A stretch of DNA of 32,096 nucleotides from a virus: positions 1 through 32,096 of the IMG/VR virus record IMGVR_UViG_3300033145_001325; one strand, given 5' to 3'. The position numbers and the translations under genes were made by a program. Shown in pieces: positions 5,940-13,283 of this stretch. Each line of letters opens with the position of its first letter. Positions within the stretch are counted from its first letter, which is position 1. The notes beneath the pieces are model-generated. The model ran no database searches, was not told the DNA's origin, and saw nothing but the letters and a program-made list of their open reading frames with translations.

Positions 5940-6346
5940 TCTACCACCACCTGTTTTTTTATTCTTCCGTGCCGGCCAGCATCTATTTCAACGGTATAAG
6001 TGCCAGGAATTTCAAATATTACAGGCCAAGTACAGGGCATTTGTCCGTGGGCTTGTTCCTCACCGTCAATATAAAGAACAACTTCAATGCCGTCGCCCTG
6101 TTTGTCAGGCGTCAATGCTGAAATATTAACTTGTTCCATTGCCTCGGGGTTCGTGTTGGAAATTTTGACTTCTACCGGTGTATATGGCACTATATTGTTT
6201 CCTTCTAAATAATATCCCAAGGGAAGAACTTTTATCTTTTGCGCTGTTTCCTTCGTTATTTCAATTTGGCCTTCGTTAAGGGGTACATTAGCTTCTGTCC
6301 TCCCCAACGTTGTTATCATGCTGCCCTGCGTTTCAATCCAAAACAT
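5936..6346 (-). CDS. Tail/fibre-associated protein with Ig-like C-terminus
   Basis: A 136-residue protein. The C-terminal half reads like an immunoglobulin-type beta sandwich (TPVEVKISNTNPEAMEQVNI; VVLYIDGEEQAHGQMPCTWP; VIFEIPGTYTVEIDAGRHGR). The N-terminal part (MFWIETQGSM) is short and hydrophobic. ATG 6346 has GGAGG seven bases upstream and overlaps the preceding stop (TGATG). Ig-like modules decorate tail fibres and capsids and may bind surface glycans. The gene follows a long fibre protein, so a fibre-decoration or chaperone role is possible but inferred. Confidence 0.6.
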   Translation of the reverse strand: MFWIETQGSMITTLGRTEANVPLNEGQIEITKETAQKIKVLPLGYYLEGNNIVPYTPVEVKISNTNPEAMEQVNISALTPDKQGDGIEVVLYIDGEEQAHGQMPCTWPVIFEIPGTYTVEIDAGRHGRIKKQVVVE

Positions 6347-7134
6347 CACTCCACCTCCCAGTCTATCTGACAGTTAAGCGATTGAGCAGCTGTATCTGTA
6401 TTTTCGAATTCTATTACCAAATTAGAGCCGCTGATATATATTTCATTTATCCTGATTTCCTCATGGCCTGTTGCCTTGCGCCCAAAGCCAGAACTAGAAC
6501 CAGCAACCGTTATTTTGCCTAGATATGCTCTAGATATAGCAGCGGCTGAAACGTCAGGACTAGCTCTGTGACCCACGGCTAAGGTTTTAAGATTATCGGT
6601 ATTGAAAAATACCATAACCCCGTGTATTCCCATATCTGTTTCGGTGGTAGTATAATTACTTACAGTTAATTTACCCCTTATTTTATCGCTTCCTATGGCA
6701 ATTTGCTTCGTCAACGTAGACCCAGCATCAATGCTGTCTGTATAATGTACACTTCCGCTGGTTATAGTGCCGCCGTCTAACCTATTTTTGTCAGCCGCAC
6801 TCATAAACCCTGCCACAGAAGTTGTCGCGACTGGGTGTTCAGAAGTCCCACCCTGGCCACGATGGTCTACGCCTTTAAGTTTATCCGCATCCAGCCCACT
6901 CCCTGCGCCGTCTACATTCTTAATTTTGGCTAGTACATCAGCATCCTCATAGTCGCTTGTTAGAACAAAAACATTCCCTGTTACATTTGAACCATGCACT
7001 TGAATATCACTTGTTCCGTCAGTTTTTGCAACCTCAGACTTAACCTCATCGTACTGGGTTTCAAGTTTGTTTAAATTTTCAGCACTAATCCCAGGCGCAC
7101 TGCCTTCAACCCAAGTAGTTTTTGTATACGCCAT
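6346..7134 (-). CDS. Tail fibre / receptor-binding protein
   Basis: A 262-residue protein. The N-terminus MAYTKTTWVEGSAPGISAEN, then LNKLETQYDE, is a phage fibre attachment motif seen in many Firmicutes phages. It is followed by fibre-type repeats (GLDADKLKGVDH at about 78-89; TTSVAGFMSAADKNRLDG) and a beta-rich C-terminal part (GKLTVSNYTTTETDMGIHGV... NLVIEFENTDTAAQSLNCQI) likely to bind the host surface. It sits at the end of the tail operon and is short for a complete fibre, so it may trimerise with the other fibre genes. The family is inferred from composition and motifs. Confidence 0.78.
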   Translation of the reverse strand: MAYTKTTWVEGSAPGISAENLNKLETQYDEVKSEVAKTDGTSDIQVHGSNVTGNVFVLTSDYEDADVLAKIKNVDGAGSGLDADKLKGVDHRGQGGTSEHPVATTSVAGFMSAADKNRLDGGTITSGSVHYTDSIDAGSTLTKQIAIGSDKIRGKLTVSNYTTTETDMGIHGVMVFFNTDNLKTLAVGHRASPDVSAAAISRAYLGKITVAGSSSGFGRKATGHEEIRINEIYISGSNLVIEFENTDTAAQSLNCQIDWEVE

Positions 7135-7142
7135 ACCCTCAC

Positions 7143-7598
7143 CTACCCTATCGTGTCAGTTCGCTCAATTTGCAAACTTTCAAGTTCCGTTTTGTTCTTG
7201 CTGTACAAAACCCGCGCTATCAATACTCCGCTGTCTTTTGTGCTCGTGGCCTCAGCCCCCGCAAACCAGCCTATTTCTTCAATTTGCTGATTAGCTTCAT
7301 ACGGGGCAATGTAGACTGTTGTTGTCAGTTCTCCCGTTGCGCCCGTTTCCTGTTTCGTTACCTGCTTCCTGAAAAATTCATTGCCAAGCTTCGTGTCACT
7401 GCTTGCAGGGACTGTATTATTATCGCCAAGTGCAACGTACTTAATTTCACCGTCAGTTACTGTGCCGTCAAGCACATCACGCAAGAGGTTCTTACCTGCA
7501 TCGGTAATGAGGTTTTCCAGTTCATCAACTTGCTTTGTACCGTCTCTAAATATAGAAATGACACGGATTTTGCCGCGCCAGGGTATTCGCTCTTTCAT
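7143..7598 (-). CDS. Baseplate/collar-type tail protein
   Basis: A 151-residue protein starting at ATG 7598 (MKERIPWRGKIRVIS), with AGGGGTGA upstream; the frame is open further upstream, but that part is antisense-like and overlaps the hub gene. Motifs include DAGKNLLRDVL, IKYVALGDNNTVP, DTKLGNEFFRK, and EIGWFAG followed by LIARVLYSKNKTELESLQIE. I recall this pattern from a common tail/baseplate family lying between hub and fibre genes. It probably links the hub to the fibres. It is 11 bases after the hub C-part stop, which suggests coupling. Confidence 0.65.
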   Translation of the reverse strand: MKERIPWRGKIRVISIFRDGTKQVDELENLITDAGKNLLRDVLDGTVTDGEIKYVALGDNNTVPASSDTKLGNEFFRKQVTKQETGATGELTTTVYIAPYEANQQIEEIGWFAGAEATSTKDSGVLIARVLYSKNKTELESLQIERTDTIG

Positions 7599-7608
7599 AT
7601 CGTCACCC

Positions 7609-8709
7609 CTAACATGGATAAAGTGTACTGCTAGGGTACAAATCAATGCTCGGCACCGGGCACGCAAACACGTTTTTAACAACGTTTTCTGCCCAAGGCC
7701 ACGATTCACTGTATGTTTGAAGTGTGACTAGTACTTGGTCTTCGCCGATATTTATACGCTCGACAAACGCCTGTCCTCTCGTTGCCATAGCGTGGAACAT
7801 TTTTGCCCAGCTTCCTTGCTCCGGTCCTTCCACGGCAACAACATCGTACCAAAGGGTATTTTGCTCCTCTGTAACTGTTACGGACTCAACCAACAGCTCA
7901 TCATTGTCAAAATCGTGCTCCGGCAGGTTGACAGTAAGCAGCTGTCCAGGCTGAAGACCACTACGCCGCGTCCTAAACCTCAGCCTGCGCCCAATTATTG
8001 CGTATTTTTGGAGTTTCTTGTTAGCAAGCTGAAACGCCGCGTCGCGGTTGGTTATGTTCGGCTCGTCAGCAACATCCTCAACGTAACCCGTGCCGCCGCC
8101 TTCTACTTGCTGCCTGTCTACTATTGCCGCGTTATCTTCGCTTAAAACCACAATGTCATATTCGCCCTGGTAAGTTATCCTTACCTTGTCCGCGCTGGTA
8201 AGAACGGTCTCGGAATCATCTTGAACAATTACAGGGTCGCCTTTGCTCCAGTACCACTGCTTGCCCGTTTCAACTCCTTTAATCCCGATTGTTTGCGCTG
8301 TCCATGCCCCGCCGCTTATGCTTACCTCAACCGTCGGTACTTTTGCGATTGGGAAACCGACCGTAAACGACCGCGCTTCTCCGTCTCCAACCTTTGTCTC
8401 CGTCTGCGGGTCGGTTATATCGCGGCCGCCTTTAACATACTGCCTGTTTCTGTATTTCGGATTTCCGTGCTCTACGCTTACGCTGTCGTGCTTCATGTTG
8501 TCGGCGGTAGCCGTCCAAGGAGCGGCGTTTGATTCTCTGGCTTTGAAATGAAGCCGCCTATATGGGGTTATTCGCCACCAGAAAACGGATTTTTCGGCAA
8601 GTTCGTCAGATGCTTGGGTTACGGGCACATAATTAAAAATGGCCTCCTTGACAACGGGACCGTCTTGAATGTTGTTAGATAAATCTGCCCAGGTAGTTAT
8701 TTTAACCAC
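7609..8709 (-). CDS. Baseplate hub protein, C-terminal part (split gene)
   Basis: A 366-residue protein. From residue 13 it reads IQDGPVVKEAIFNYVPVTQA, then DELAEKSVFWWRITPYRRLH, which normally lies in the middle of siphovirus hub proteins and follows the domain found here in the separate ORF 9759-10166. The rest is beta-rich (SFTVGFPIAKVPTVEVSISG; VRITYQGEYDIVVLSEDNAA; LRFRTRRSGLQPGQLLTVNL). A TAG stop directly precedes the GTG at 8709, so this is a new translation start with AAAGG five bases upstream. Twelve extra residues (VKITTWADLSNN) precede the family start. The first part of the hub is 1.05 kb upstream, beyond three fibre-type genes. I infer that the two parts associate to form one hub. 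Confidence 0.75.
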   Translation of the reverse strand: MVKITTWADLSNNIQDGPVVKEAIFNYVPVTQASDELAEKSVFWWRITPYRRLHFKARESNAAPWTATADNMKHDSVSVEHGNPKYRNRQYVKGGRDITDPQTETKVGDGEARSFTVGFPIAKVPTVEVSISGGAWTAQTIGIKGVETGKQWYWSKGDPVIVQDDSETVLTSADKVRITYQGEYDIVVLSEDNAAIVDRQQVEGGGTGYVEDVADEPNITNRDAAFQLANKKLQKYAIIGRRLRFRTRRSGLQPGQLLTVNLPEHDFDNDELLVESVTVTEEQNTLWYDVVAVEGPEQGSWAKMFHAMATRGQAFVERINIGEDQVLVTLQTYSESWPWAENVVKNVFACPVPSIDLYPSSTLYPC

Positions 8710-8734
8710 CTACCTTTTGTTGCACATTTAAGTC

Positions 8735-8926
8735 CTAAGCTTCATCAATCAAACCTATCTCAATAACTATATCATTAACTAACTCGCGTAGTTCTTTTAC
8801 AGAATTAGCATTCTTTGCTTTGTCTTTTATCCGTTGCCTTCGTACTTTCCTTTTCTGCTGTTCCTGCTCTTTTTGCTGTCTTTCCCGCCCTATTTCCTCC
8901 TGCGTTTTCCAGTGTACTTTACCCAC
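8735..8926 (-). CDS. Small charged coiled-coil protein of the fibre cassette
   Basis: A 63-residue, strongly basic and Gln-rich protein (REEIG-type start: KVHWKTQEEIGRERQQKEQE, then KRKVRRQRIKDKAKNAN). It starts at GTG 8926 with GGAGGTGGG upstream. Short charged proteins often follow tail fibre genes and may be chaperones or connectors. It is the last of the three genes between the hub halves. No family identified. Confidence 0.6.
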   Translation of the reverse strand: MGKVHWKTQEEIGRERQQKEQEQQKRKVRRQRIKDKAKNANSVKELRELVNDIVIEIGLIDEA

Positions 8927-9238
8927 CTAACCCACCTCCTGCCAGTCGGGAAAGCGTTCTTCTGGAGTTGCATCAGGCCCGTGGAAATATAAAAGTTCAA
9001 TTTCAAGCACTCCATCTGCTCGCCTTCGTCCACTCAAAATAGGACAGATTGGCAGAGTTGTCTCAATTAAAAGATTTCCTTCATCATCTCTATCTATTTC
9101 ACCTTCAGGTAAAGAGAAAAAATCAAAAGTATCTGTCATTTCATCTAGAGACGAAATTAGTGTTGCAGTGATAATCTCACCATCAAATTGGTATTTTAAT
9201 TTGTTATCATTACGTTGCGGACTATATTTAACAAGCAT
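8927..9238 (-). CDS. Fibre-cassette protein, unknown (103 aa)
   Basis: An acidic protein starting at ATG 9238 with GGAGG eight bases upstream; the in-frame GTG at 9247 is less well placed. The sequence is beta-like (KYQFDGEIITATLISSLDEM; DRDDEGNLLIETTLPICPIL; GVLEIELLYFHGPDATPEE). Its start overlaps the stop of the preceding fibre gene and its stop is adjacent to the next GTG, so the three genes are coupled. I infer a fibre assembly or connector role from position only. Confidence 0.6.
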   Translation of the reverse strand: MLVKYSPQRNDNKLKYQFDGEIITATLISSLDEMTDTFDFFSLPEGEIDRDDEGNLLIETTLPICPILSGRRRADGVLEIELLYFHGPDATPEERFPDWQEVG

Positions 9239-9759
9239 TACTTCCACCTCCCTATTGCTACCACTGCAACGTAAAACGCATGTCCATCTGGCAACGCGGC
9301 TCCTAATTTAATATTCCACCAATAATTCATAGACAACGAACCGTATCTTATGCCAGTCTGCGCATATCTATTTCCAGAATCAGCAGGAACAGTGTATCCA
9401 CTATTGTAGTGTACTTGTGCCACAAAAATATCTATAAAAGATGCAGGCCAGACTAAATCTGAACGAGAAAAATAAGTTGCCACCCCGTCACCTGTTTCCT
9501 CAAAAATTCTCCAACAAATCTGCATACCGTCAGCAAATCGCACATATTCACCATTCGCGTTAGAACCGCTTTCTTCAATTATTTTCCCGTCCGTAAGTAG
9601 AGAGTGAACATCGTCTGTCGCAGTATCGGCCTTATGTTCAGTAAACCGATCATCAATTGTCTGGAAATTATTAGGTAAATCAGTGCCAATGGTCTGATCT
9701 ATCTGGTCCGTTAATTCCGGCTTTACCAAATTTAAGTCTTTACCTGTTGTGGTTGACAT
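9238..9759 (-). CDS. Tail fibre / tip protein
   Basis: A 173-residue protein. The N-terminus MSTTTGKDLNLVKPELTDQID, with a later NNFQTIDDRFTEHKADTATD, is typical of phage fibre N-termini that dock to the baseplate. The C-terminal part (VRFADGMQICWRIFEE; GVATYFSRSDLVWPASFIDIF; HAFYVAVVAIGRWK) is a glycine- and aromatic-rich beta structure like short tip or receptor-binding domains, usually found at the end of longer fibres. ATG 9759 overlaps the TAA of the hub N-part (TAATG), so it is translationally coupled to it. Confidence 0.75.
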   Translation of the reverse strand: MSTTTGKDLNLVKPELTDQIDQTIGTDLPNNFQTIDDRFTEHKADTATDDVHSLLTDGKIIEESGSNANGEYVRFADGMQICWRIFEETGDGVATYFSRSDLVWPASFIDIFVAQVHYNSGYTVPADSGNRYAQTGIRYGSLSMNYWWNIKLGAALPDGHAFYVAVVAIGRWK

Positions 9760-10166
9760 TATAATTCACCCCACGTTTTGCCCGAATAAGCTTCCCAGGT
9801 TCCAATGCCTTCAGCTTGTAAATAATTGCTAACTATATCTTTTACAATATCTCCCGCCAGCGTATTTTCATAAGCTTTCGCCGCAATGCGTTTGTCGGCA
9901 AGATAATGCCAGTCTACGCATCTAATTGTATGAAGCTTCAAAGCACCAGGTCCCGGCTTCACTTCTTCCGCAGAGTCAATCACGCCTGCAAAAACAAGTG
10001 TGCCGTTGTCGTCTTCGACCTCAACAGGCTGGCCTTTGCGGTAGCTTGCCGTACCGTTATCATCACGCACGACAAACGTACAGGTTGAACGCTCGCCAAT
10101 CATGTCGTCTATGTTGAGCGTGCCCGAAAGGATATTTACCTGATTGCCGCCAATTCTGATTATCAT
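9759..10166 (-). CDS. Baseplate hub protein, N-terminal part (split gene)
   Basis: A 135-residue protein beginning MIIRIGGNQVNILSGTLNID, then RSTCTFVVRDDNG, KGQPVEVEDDNGTLVFAGVI and HTIRCVDWHYLADKRIAAKA, ending LAGDIVKDIVSNYLQAEGIG then TWEAYSGKTWGEL and TAA. The first about 120 residues match the N-terminal domain of siphovirus hub proteins (gp27-like fold) as I know the family. The expected continuation IQDGPVV appears only at 8670, in the separate C-part. The ATG overlaps the tape-measure stop (ATGA), the normal hub position. It is therefore half of a split gene, not a complete small protein. Confidence 0.78.
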   Translation of the reverse strand: MIIRIGGNQVNILSGTLNIDDMIGERSTCTFVVRDDNGTASYRKGQPVEVEDDNGTLVFAGVIDSAEEVKPGPGALKLHTIRCVDWHYLADKRIAAKAYENTLAGDIVKDIVSNYLQAEGIGTWEAYSGKTWGEL

Positions 10167-11869
10167 ATTCTTACCCCCGTTCTGATACGCACTTCGTCAG
10201 TAAGCGGCTGTCCTATTGCACGCGCAATCTGTCTGCCATCGAGGTAGATTGTTATGTTTGCGGTTTTGGGACCGCTCTGTCTGGGCGGAATTATCTCCTC
10301 TCCGCCGTGCACCACGGCAAGTTGCGGTTTCCCAATCGGCCCGGGCACAATGCCGCCGGCTGCGAATTTTGGTAACTTTTCTTGCGAAATCGGAATGCCT
10401 ATTTTGGAATAATCTATATCCAACTTTAATTCATGCTTTAACTTCATTGCCGCGCCCAACTGGCGCAAGTATTCTTTGCTTTTGCCGATTGGATAACCGA
10501 CACGCTTTACCCACTCTCTCGTTCGCGCATCTAACCTTGCCAAAGCTTTTGTAACTTCATCAGTTTTTTTCGCCAATTCACCTTGTGCTTTAGCCATGCT
10601 GTTGGCAGCGTCAGCAGCGCTAAACATTGATTTTATGTTCGAATTTAATGCCGGCACTTGTTGTGTTACATTTTCTGTCGTACTGCGAATCTGTTTTTCA
10701 AGTTGTGCCATTTCATACCCGGCCTTGCGTGCCGAAAGGGTAATGCGCTCATGGTCAATCATGCGCCCTACTTTTTCTCTGGCCTCAGTTACTTTGCTAT
10801 TTAAAACTGGGATGTACTTTGTAAACTTTTCAAGACCGATTAATATGGAGTGTATTGCGTCAAGGACCACCATCTTAATATAACCCCAGGCCTGGAGTGC
10901 GTAATAAGAAACTTTATCCCAGTTTTTGTAGAGAGCAATACCGGCGGCGATGAGCAAACCAATTGGCGTCAATAAAAATGATAATGCTGCTGCAAGCGCG
11001 CCTGCACCCATAATTAGCGGTCCTACAACAGCAACTACGCCTGCAATAGTAAGAATTAATTTTTTGGTCTTATCGTCAAGGCTTGTAAACCAATGAACCG
11101 CATTTCTAATTACACTTATTAGCTTTGCTGCATAAGGCATTAGTTCTTTGCCAATTGCCTCTCCGGCATTTTTAATATCAGCTTTCAGCGCTTTTAGCTG
11201 GTTGGCAAAGCTTCCTGCTGTTCGTATAGCATCCCCTTGGGCATCCGTCGTACCTTTTATGAGAAGTTGCATCCTTGCTTGCACTTTTTGCTGTTCTGAT
11301 AGTTTTTCGCCTACTTTTGCAATTCCTGATGAATAAGCTTCTTGTTTTAGGGCTGCCTCAGTAATAATAACTCCATATTTACGGACTGTTTCATGATTGC
11401 CGACAATAGCCGATTGAAAATCGCGGATAACATCTGCATCGGCTGCATTGTTGAATGATGCAACGTCAACAGCAAGCTGCGTCAGCGTTTTAGACATATC
11501 AGATGCTTCATCTCTGGCATATCCTAACGGTACAAATGTATCTTGAAGTGTAGACATCCAGCTCTTTACGTCTGTTCTTGCCCGACCAACGCTATCAGCA
11601 AATTGTATTGCCCATTGATTAGCGTCTTGAGCCATTTCACCAAATACTACATTAAACTTGCTTTGAACTTCTTCGGCATCAGAGGCCATTTTGATAGCCG
11701 CACCTGAAACCGCTAAAAACGGAAGTGTTACTTTTGTAGTGAGGTCACGGCCAAGTGACATCGCACTCTGCTTAAAAGAATTAAGTGTTTTTTGAGCGCC
11801 CTGCACATTCTTACTAAAACCGCTTGCGTCAGCGCCTATTTTAACAATCAATGATGCAAGGGTTGCCAT
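10163..11869 (-). CDS. Tape measure protein
   Basis: A 568-residue protein: N-terminal phage-tail motif (MATLASLIVKIGADASGFSK), coiled/helical segments, a tape-measure-type core (DAEEVQSKFNVVFGEMAQDA; LTTKVTLPFLAVSGAAIKMA), two hydrophobic stretches at about 268-310 (LILTIAGVVAVVGPLIMGAG; ALSFLLTPIGLLIAAGIALY) and a C-terminal part (KFAAGGIVPGPIGKPQLAVV, HGGEEIIPPRQ) ending in basic residues. Tape measures set tail length; 568 residues suggests a short tail of roughly 80-90 nm at about 0.15 nm per residue. It is read after the chaperone, but an antisense gene with its own terminator lies between them. The start is ATG 11869 with AAAGGGGG upstream. Confidence 0.92.
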   Translation of the reverse strand: MATLASLIVKIGADASGFSKNVQGAQKTLNSFKQSAMSLGRDLTTKVTLPFLAVSGAAIKMASDAEEVQSKFNVVFGEMAQDANQWAIQFADSVGRARTDVKSWMSTLQDTFVPLGYARDEASDMSKTLTQLAVDVASFNNAADADVIRDFQSAIVGNHETVRKYGVIITEAALKQEAYSSGIAKVGEKLSEQQKVQARMQLLIKGTTDAQGDAIRTAGSFANQLKALKADIKNAGEAIGKELMPYAAKLISVIRNAVHWFTSLDDKTKKLILTIAGVVAVVGPLIMGAGALAAALSFLLTPIGLLIAAGIALYKNWDKVSYYALQAWGYIKMVVLDAIHSILIGLEKFTKYIPVLNSKVTEAREKVGRMIDHERITLSARKAGYEMAQLEKQIRSTTENVTQQVPALNSNIKSMFSAADAANSMAKAQGELAKKTDEVTKALARLDARTREWVKRVGYPIGKSKEYLRQLGAAMKLKHELKLDIDYSKIGIPISQEKLPKFAAGGIVPGPIGKPQLAVVHGGEEIIPPRQSGPKTANITIYLDGRQIARAIGQPLTDEVRIRTGVRI

Positions 11870-11936
11870 TTAAAAGCCCCCTTTTGTCCCTGTCATATTA
11901 ATAAGCATGTATAAATATAAATAAACTGGAATAATA

Positions 11937-11965
11937 TTGCCTTTCTGCAAATAAAATGATATAAA
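11937..11965 (+). promoter_or_regulatory. Promoter of the antisense moron
   Basis: TTGCCT (11937-11942), a 17-base spacer and TATAAA (11960-11965) lie 24 bases before the moron ATG, on the strand opposite to the late operon. The region is very A+T-rich. Confidence 0.7.
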
Positions 11966-11988
11966 ATATATGTTGGAGGTGGTAAATT

Positions 11989-12303
11989 ATGCTAACTAGC
12001 AAACAACAGACATCAGCTGTTCAAAGAACGCCCAAAAGATTTTACTTAAAGTGGGCAGGGCTTGGAGTCGCTATATTAGGATTTTTGGTAGGCATAGTAG
12101 GTAATAATTTTTTCCTTTTTTGGTTTGGGCTTGTAATATTTTTGCTTCAGTTTCTTTTTAAGACAACTTCTGTTGTTTGTCCCGCTTGTGGCCAGCAAAC
12201 CAAAGTTGAGAAATCAGTTAAAATTTTTGCCTGCCGTCACTGTGGAACAAGGTTAACGAACAAGTCTGGAACTTGGGAGCAAATTAATGCTCCATCTGCT
12301 TAG
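11989..12303 (+). CDS. Moron: two-helix membrane protein with zinc ribbon
   Basis: A 104-residue plus-strand protein lodged inside the minus-strand late operon. Two adjacent hydrophobic segments at about residues 23-38 (AGLGVAILGFLVGIVG) and 41-57 (FFLFWFGLVIFLLQFLF) are followed by a zinc-ribbon domain with CPACG (64-68) and CRHCG (82-86). The start has TTGGAGG upstream of ATG. It has its own promoter (11937-11965) and a terminator directly after its stop, the defining layout of a moron expressible from the prophage. The zinc part is likely cytoplasmic. No family is recognised; a role in host envelope modification or exclusion is only inferred from topology. Confidence 0.85.
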   Translation: MLTSKQQTSAVQRTPKRFYLKWAGLGVAILGFLVGIVGNNFFLFWFGLVIFLLQFLFKTTSVVCPACGQQTKVEKSVKIFACRHCGTRLTNKSGTWEQINAPSA

Positions 12304-12305
12304 TC

Positions 12306-12333
12306 AAAAGCCCCTCGAAATTGAGGGGCTTTT
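12306..12333. terminator. Bidirectional hairpin terminator after moron and chaperone extension
   Basis: AAAAGCCCCTC and GAGGGGCTTTT pair perfectly (11 pairs) around loop GAAATT, with T-runs on both strands. On the plus strand it ends the moron two bases after its stop. On the minus strand it lies across the chaperone-extension stop (12332) and before tape measure. Confidence 0.85.
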
Positions 12334-12843
12334 ACTTTGGCCTTTCCTCCTCCTCTACAATCCAAAAAGCTTGCCATTCGGTCAGTTCCCGGCTTGACAT
12401 GCTGTTTAAAAGTTCATTTACCGTTTTGCCCAAGGCATACGCAAGTCTAAAAATAAACCTGCGCCTTGGGTTCCTTCTTAGTTTTTTGCCAGTTCACCCA
12501 GGTCCTCATCAGATAACCCACTCAATTTAGCTGCCACGTTGTAAATACGGCTCAATGCCGCCCCGCTTTTCTTGCTCAGCGCTTCCACATCTTTGTCGGT
12601 AAAAATGCGCTCTTTGGTTTCAGGATTGCACACAGCGCGGGCGACAAGCTTCGCCCTGATATTATCCTTCGTCAACACCTGTTTGCCCTTGATTTCAATA
12701 ATGTCCTGTTCAAATTTATCTCTCTCTGCCGCAGTCAAGGTTCTTACATATACATAACCGCCCCACTCCGGGACGTGGACTTCCTCAACTTTGATGTCGC
12801 TGATTTTTAAAATGTCGTCACGGCTCAATATTTTTTTACTCAC
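12332..12843 (-). CDS. Tail assembly chaperone, -1 frameshift product (gpGT type)
   Basis: Fused form of the chaperone made by programmed -1 slippage at the A-AAA-AAC site (12481-12487), just before the zero-frame stop. After slippage the frame reads LRRNPRRRFIFRLAYALG, then NELLNSMSSRELTEWQAFWI and stops at 12332, adding about 50 residues; total 170 residues by my count. The MSSRELTEWQAF segment is the hallmark of the gpT part in lambda-like and Firmicutes phages. The +1 total length (512 bases to the stop) fits a -1 shift. Slippage and conserved C-part are visible; efficiency is unknown. The long form normally recruits tube subunits to tape measure. Confidence 0.88.
12478..12843 (-). CDS. 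Tail assembly chaperone, short form (gpG-type)
   Basis: A 121-residue protein starting at GTG 12843 (MSKKILSRDDILKISDIKVE) with GAGGGGGA upstream. It contains VHVPEWGGYVYVRTLTAAER and DKFEQDIIEIKG, the pattern of the tail assembly chaperones that follow tail tube genes, and LVARAVCNPETKERIFTDKD. It ends GELAKN, exactly on the slippery A-AAA-AAC. The short form is made by normal termination at TAA 12478-12480; the long form by slippage. It lies between tube and tape measure, as in lambda. Confidence 0.88.
   Translation of the reverse strand: MSKKILSRDDILKISDIKVEEVHVPEWGGYVYVRTLTAAERDKFEQDIIEIKGKQVLTKDNIRAKLVARAVCNPETKERIFTDKDVEALSKKSGAALSRIYNVAAKLSGLSDEDLGELAKN
12481..12487 (-). promoter_or_regulatory. 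Programmed -1 frameshift site in the tail chaperone
   Basis: The minus strand reads GCA-AAA-AAC-TAA: an X-XXY-YYZ heptamer A-AAA-AAC right before the zero-frame stop. The -1 frame is open for another 49 codons with a conserved gpT-like sequence. This is the standard chaperone recoding signal; a stem-loop was not searched. Confidence 0.88.
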
Positions 12844-12860
12844 AAACAGTCCCCCTCAAC

Positions 12861-13271
12861 TTATGAAGTTGCCCTGGTTAAGTCGCCGTCACCCATCAGG
12901 GTTATAGTTACCGTTGCCAGTTCACCGACAGCGCCGGAAATCGGCGGGTAACTTGTCAATATCGCATTGCCGGTAAAACTTGGGTTAGTCACGCTGGCCA
13001 CTGCAGAAGTCGGCCTGATTTCCACAGCAAAGCTTGCAGCTCCTACTAGGCTAAAAAGCGTCTCGTCAACTTCGCTGGCTGCAAAGTCCTGCGCGAATTC
13101 AATTTCTGCCGACCAGTCTTTGAGGCCTGCTACCCTGTTAATACTGTTGTCTCCCATACACGTTACATCTATTTCCGCTGCGCTGTAATTAAGTGTTACC
13201 GACCTGACGTGATCCGAAAGGTCCACTGCATTAATGCTCACATATGCATCGTCAAGAACAAACTTTCCCAT
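12861..13271 (-). CDS. Tail tube-like protein 2
   Basis: A 136-residue protein beginning MGKFVLDDAYVSINAVDLSD; it is related at its N-terminus to the 242-residue protein upstream (V-L, L-S-D, Y-S-A-x-E-I-D, then R-x-A-G-L). Middle and end are beta-rich (FAVEIRPTSAVASVTNPSFTG; AILTSYPPISGAVGELATVTI). This size (about 135) is like many tube proteins. ATG 13271 has GGAGGGTTG upstream. It lies right before the chaperone, the usual tube position, so I infer that it is the main tube subunit, with the larger paralogue being a variant or terminator. Confidence 0.75.
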   Translation of the reverse strand: MGKFVLDDAYVSINAVDLSDHVRSVTLNYSAAEIDVTCMGDNSINRVAGLKDWSAEIEFAQDFAASEVDETLFSLVGAASFAVEIRPTSAVASVTNPSFTGNAILTSYPPISGAVGELATVTITLMGDGDLTRATS

Positions 13272-13283
13272 TCTTCAACCCTC

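Noticed and set aside
7599-7709. Upstream extension of the baseplate/collar protein to 7709
   Set aside because: It overlaps the hub C-part in another frame and is Cys/Arg-rich without homologous pattern; ATG 7598 has a good ribosome site.
6346-9759. Diversity-generating retroelement for the fibre genes
   Set aside because: No reverse transcriptase or template/variable repeat pair is visible in the window.
7609-10166. Hub interruption considered as an intein or group I intron
   Set aside because: The insert holds three genes with their own starts and stops, fibre-type sequences, and no intein (Cys/Ser...HN) or homing endonuclease motifs.
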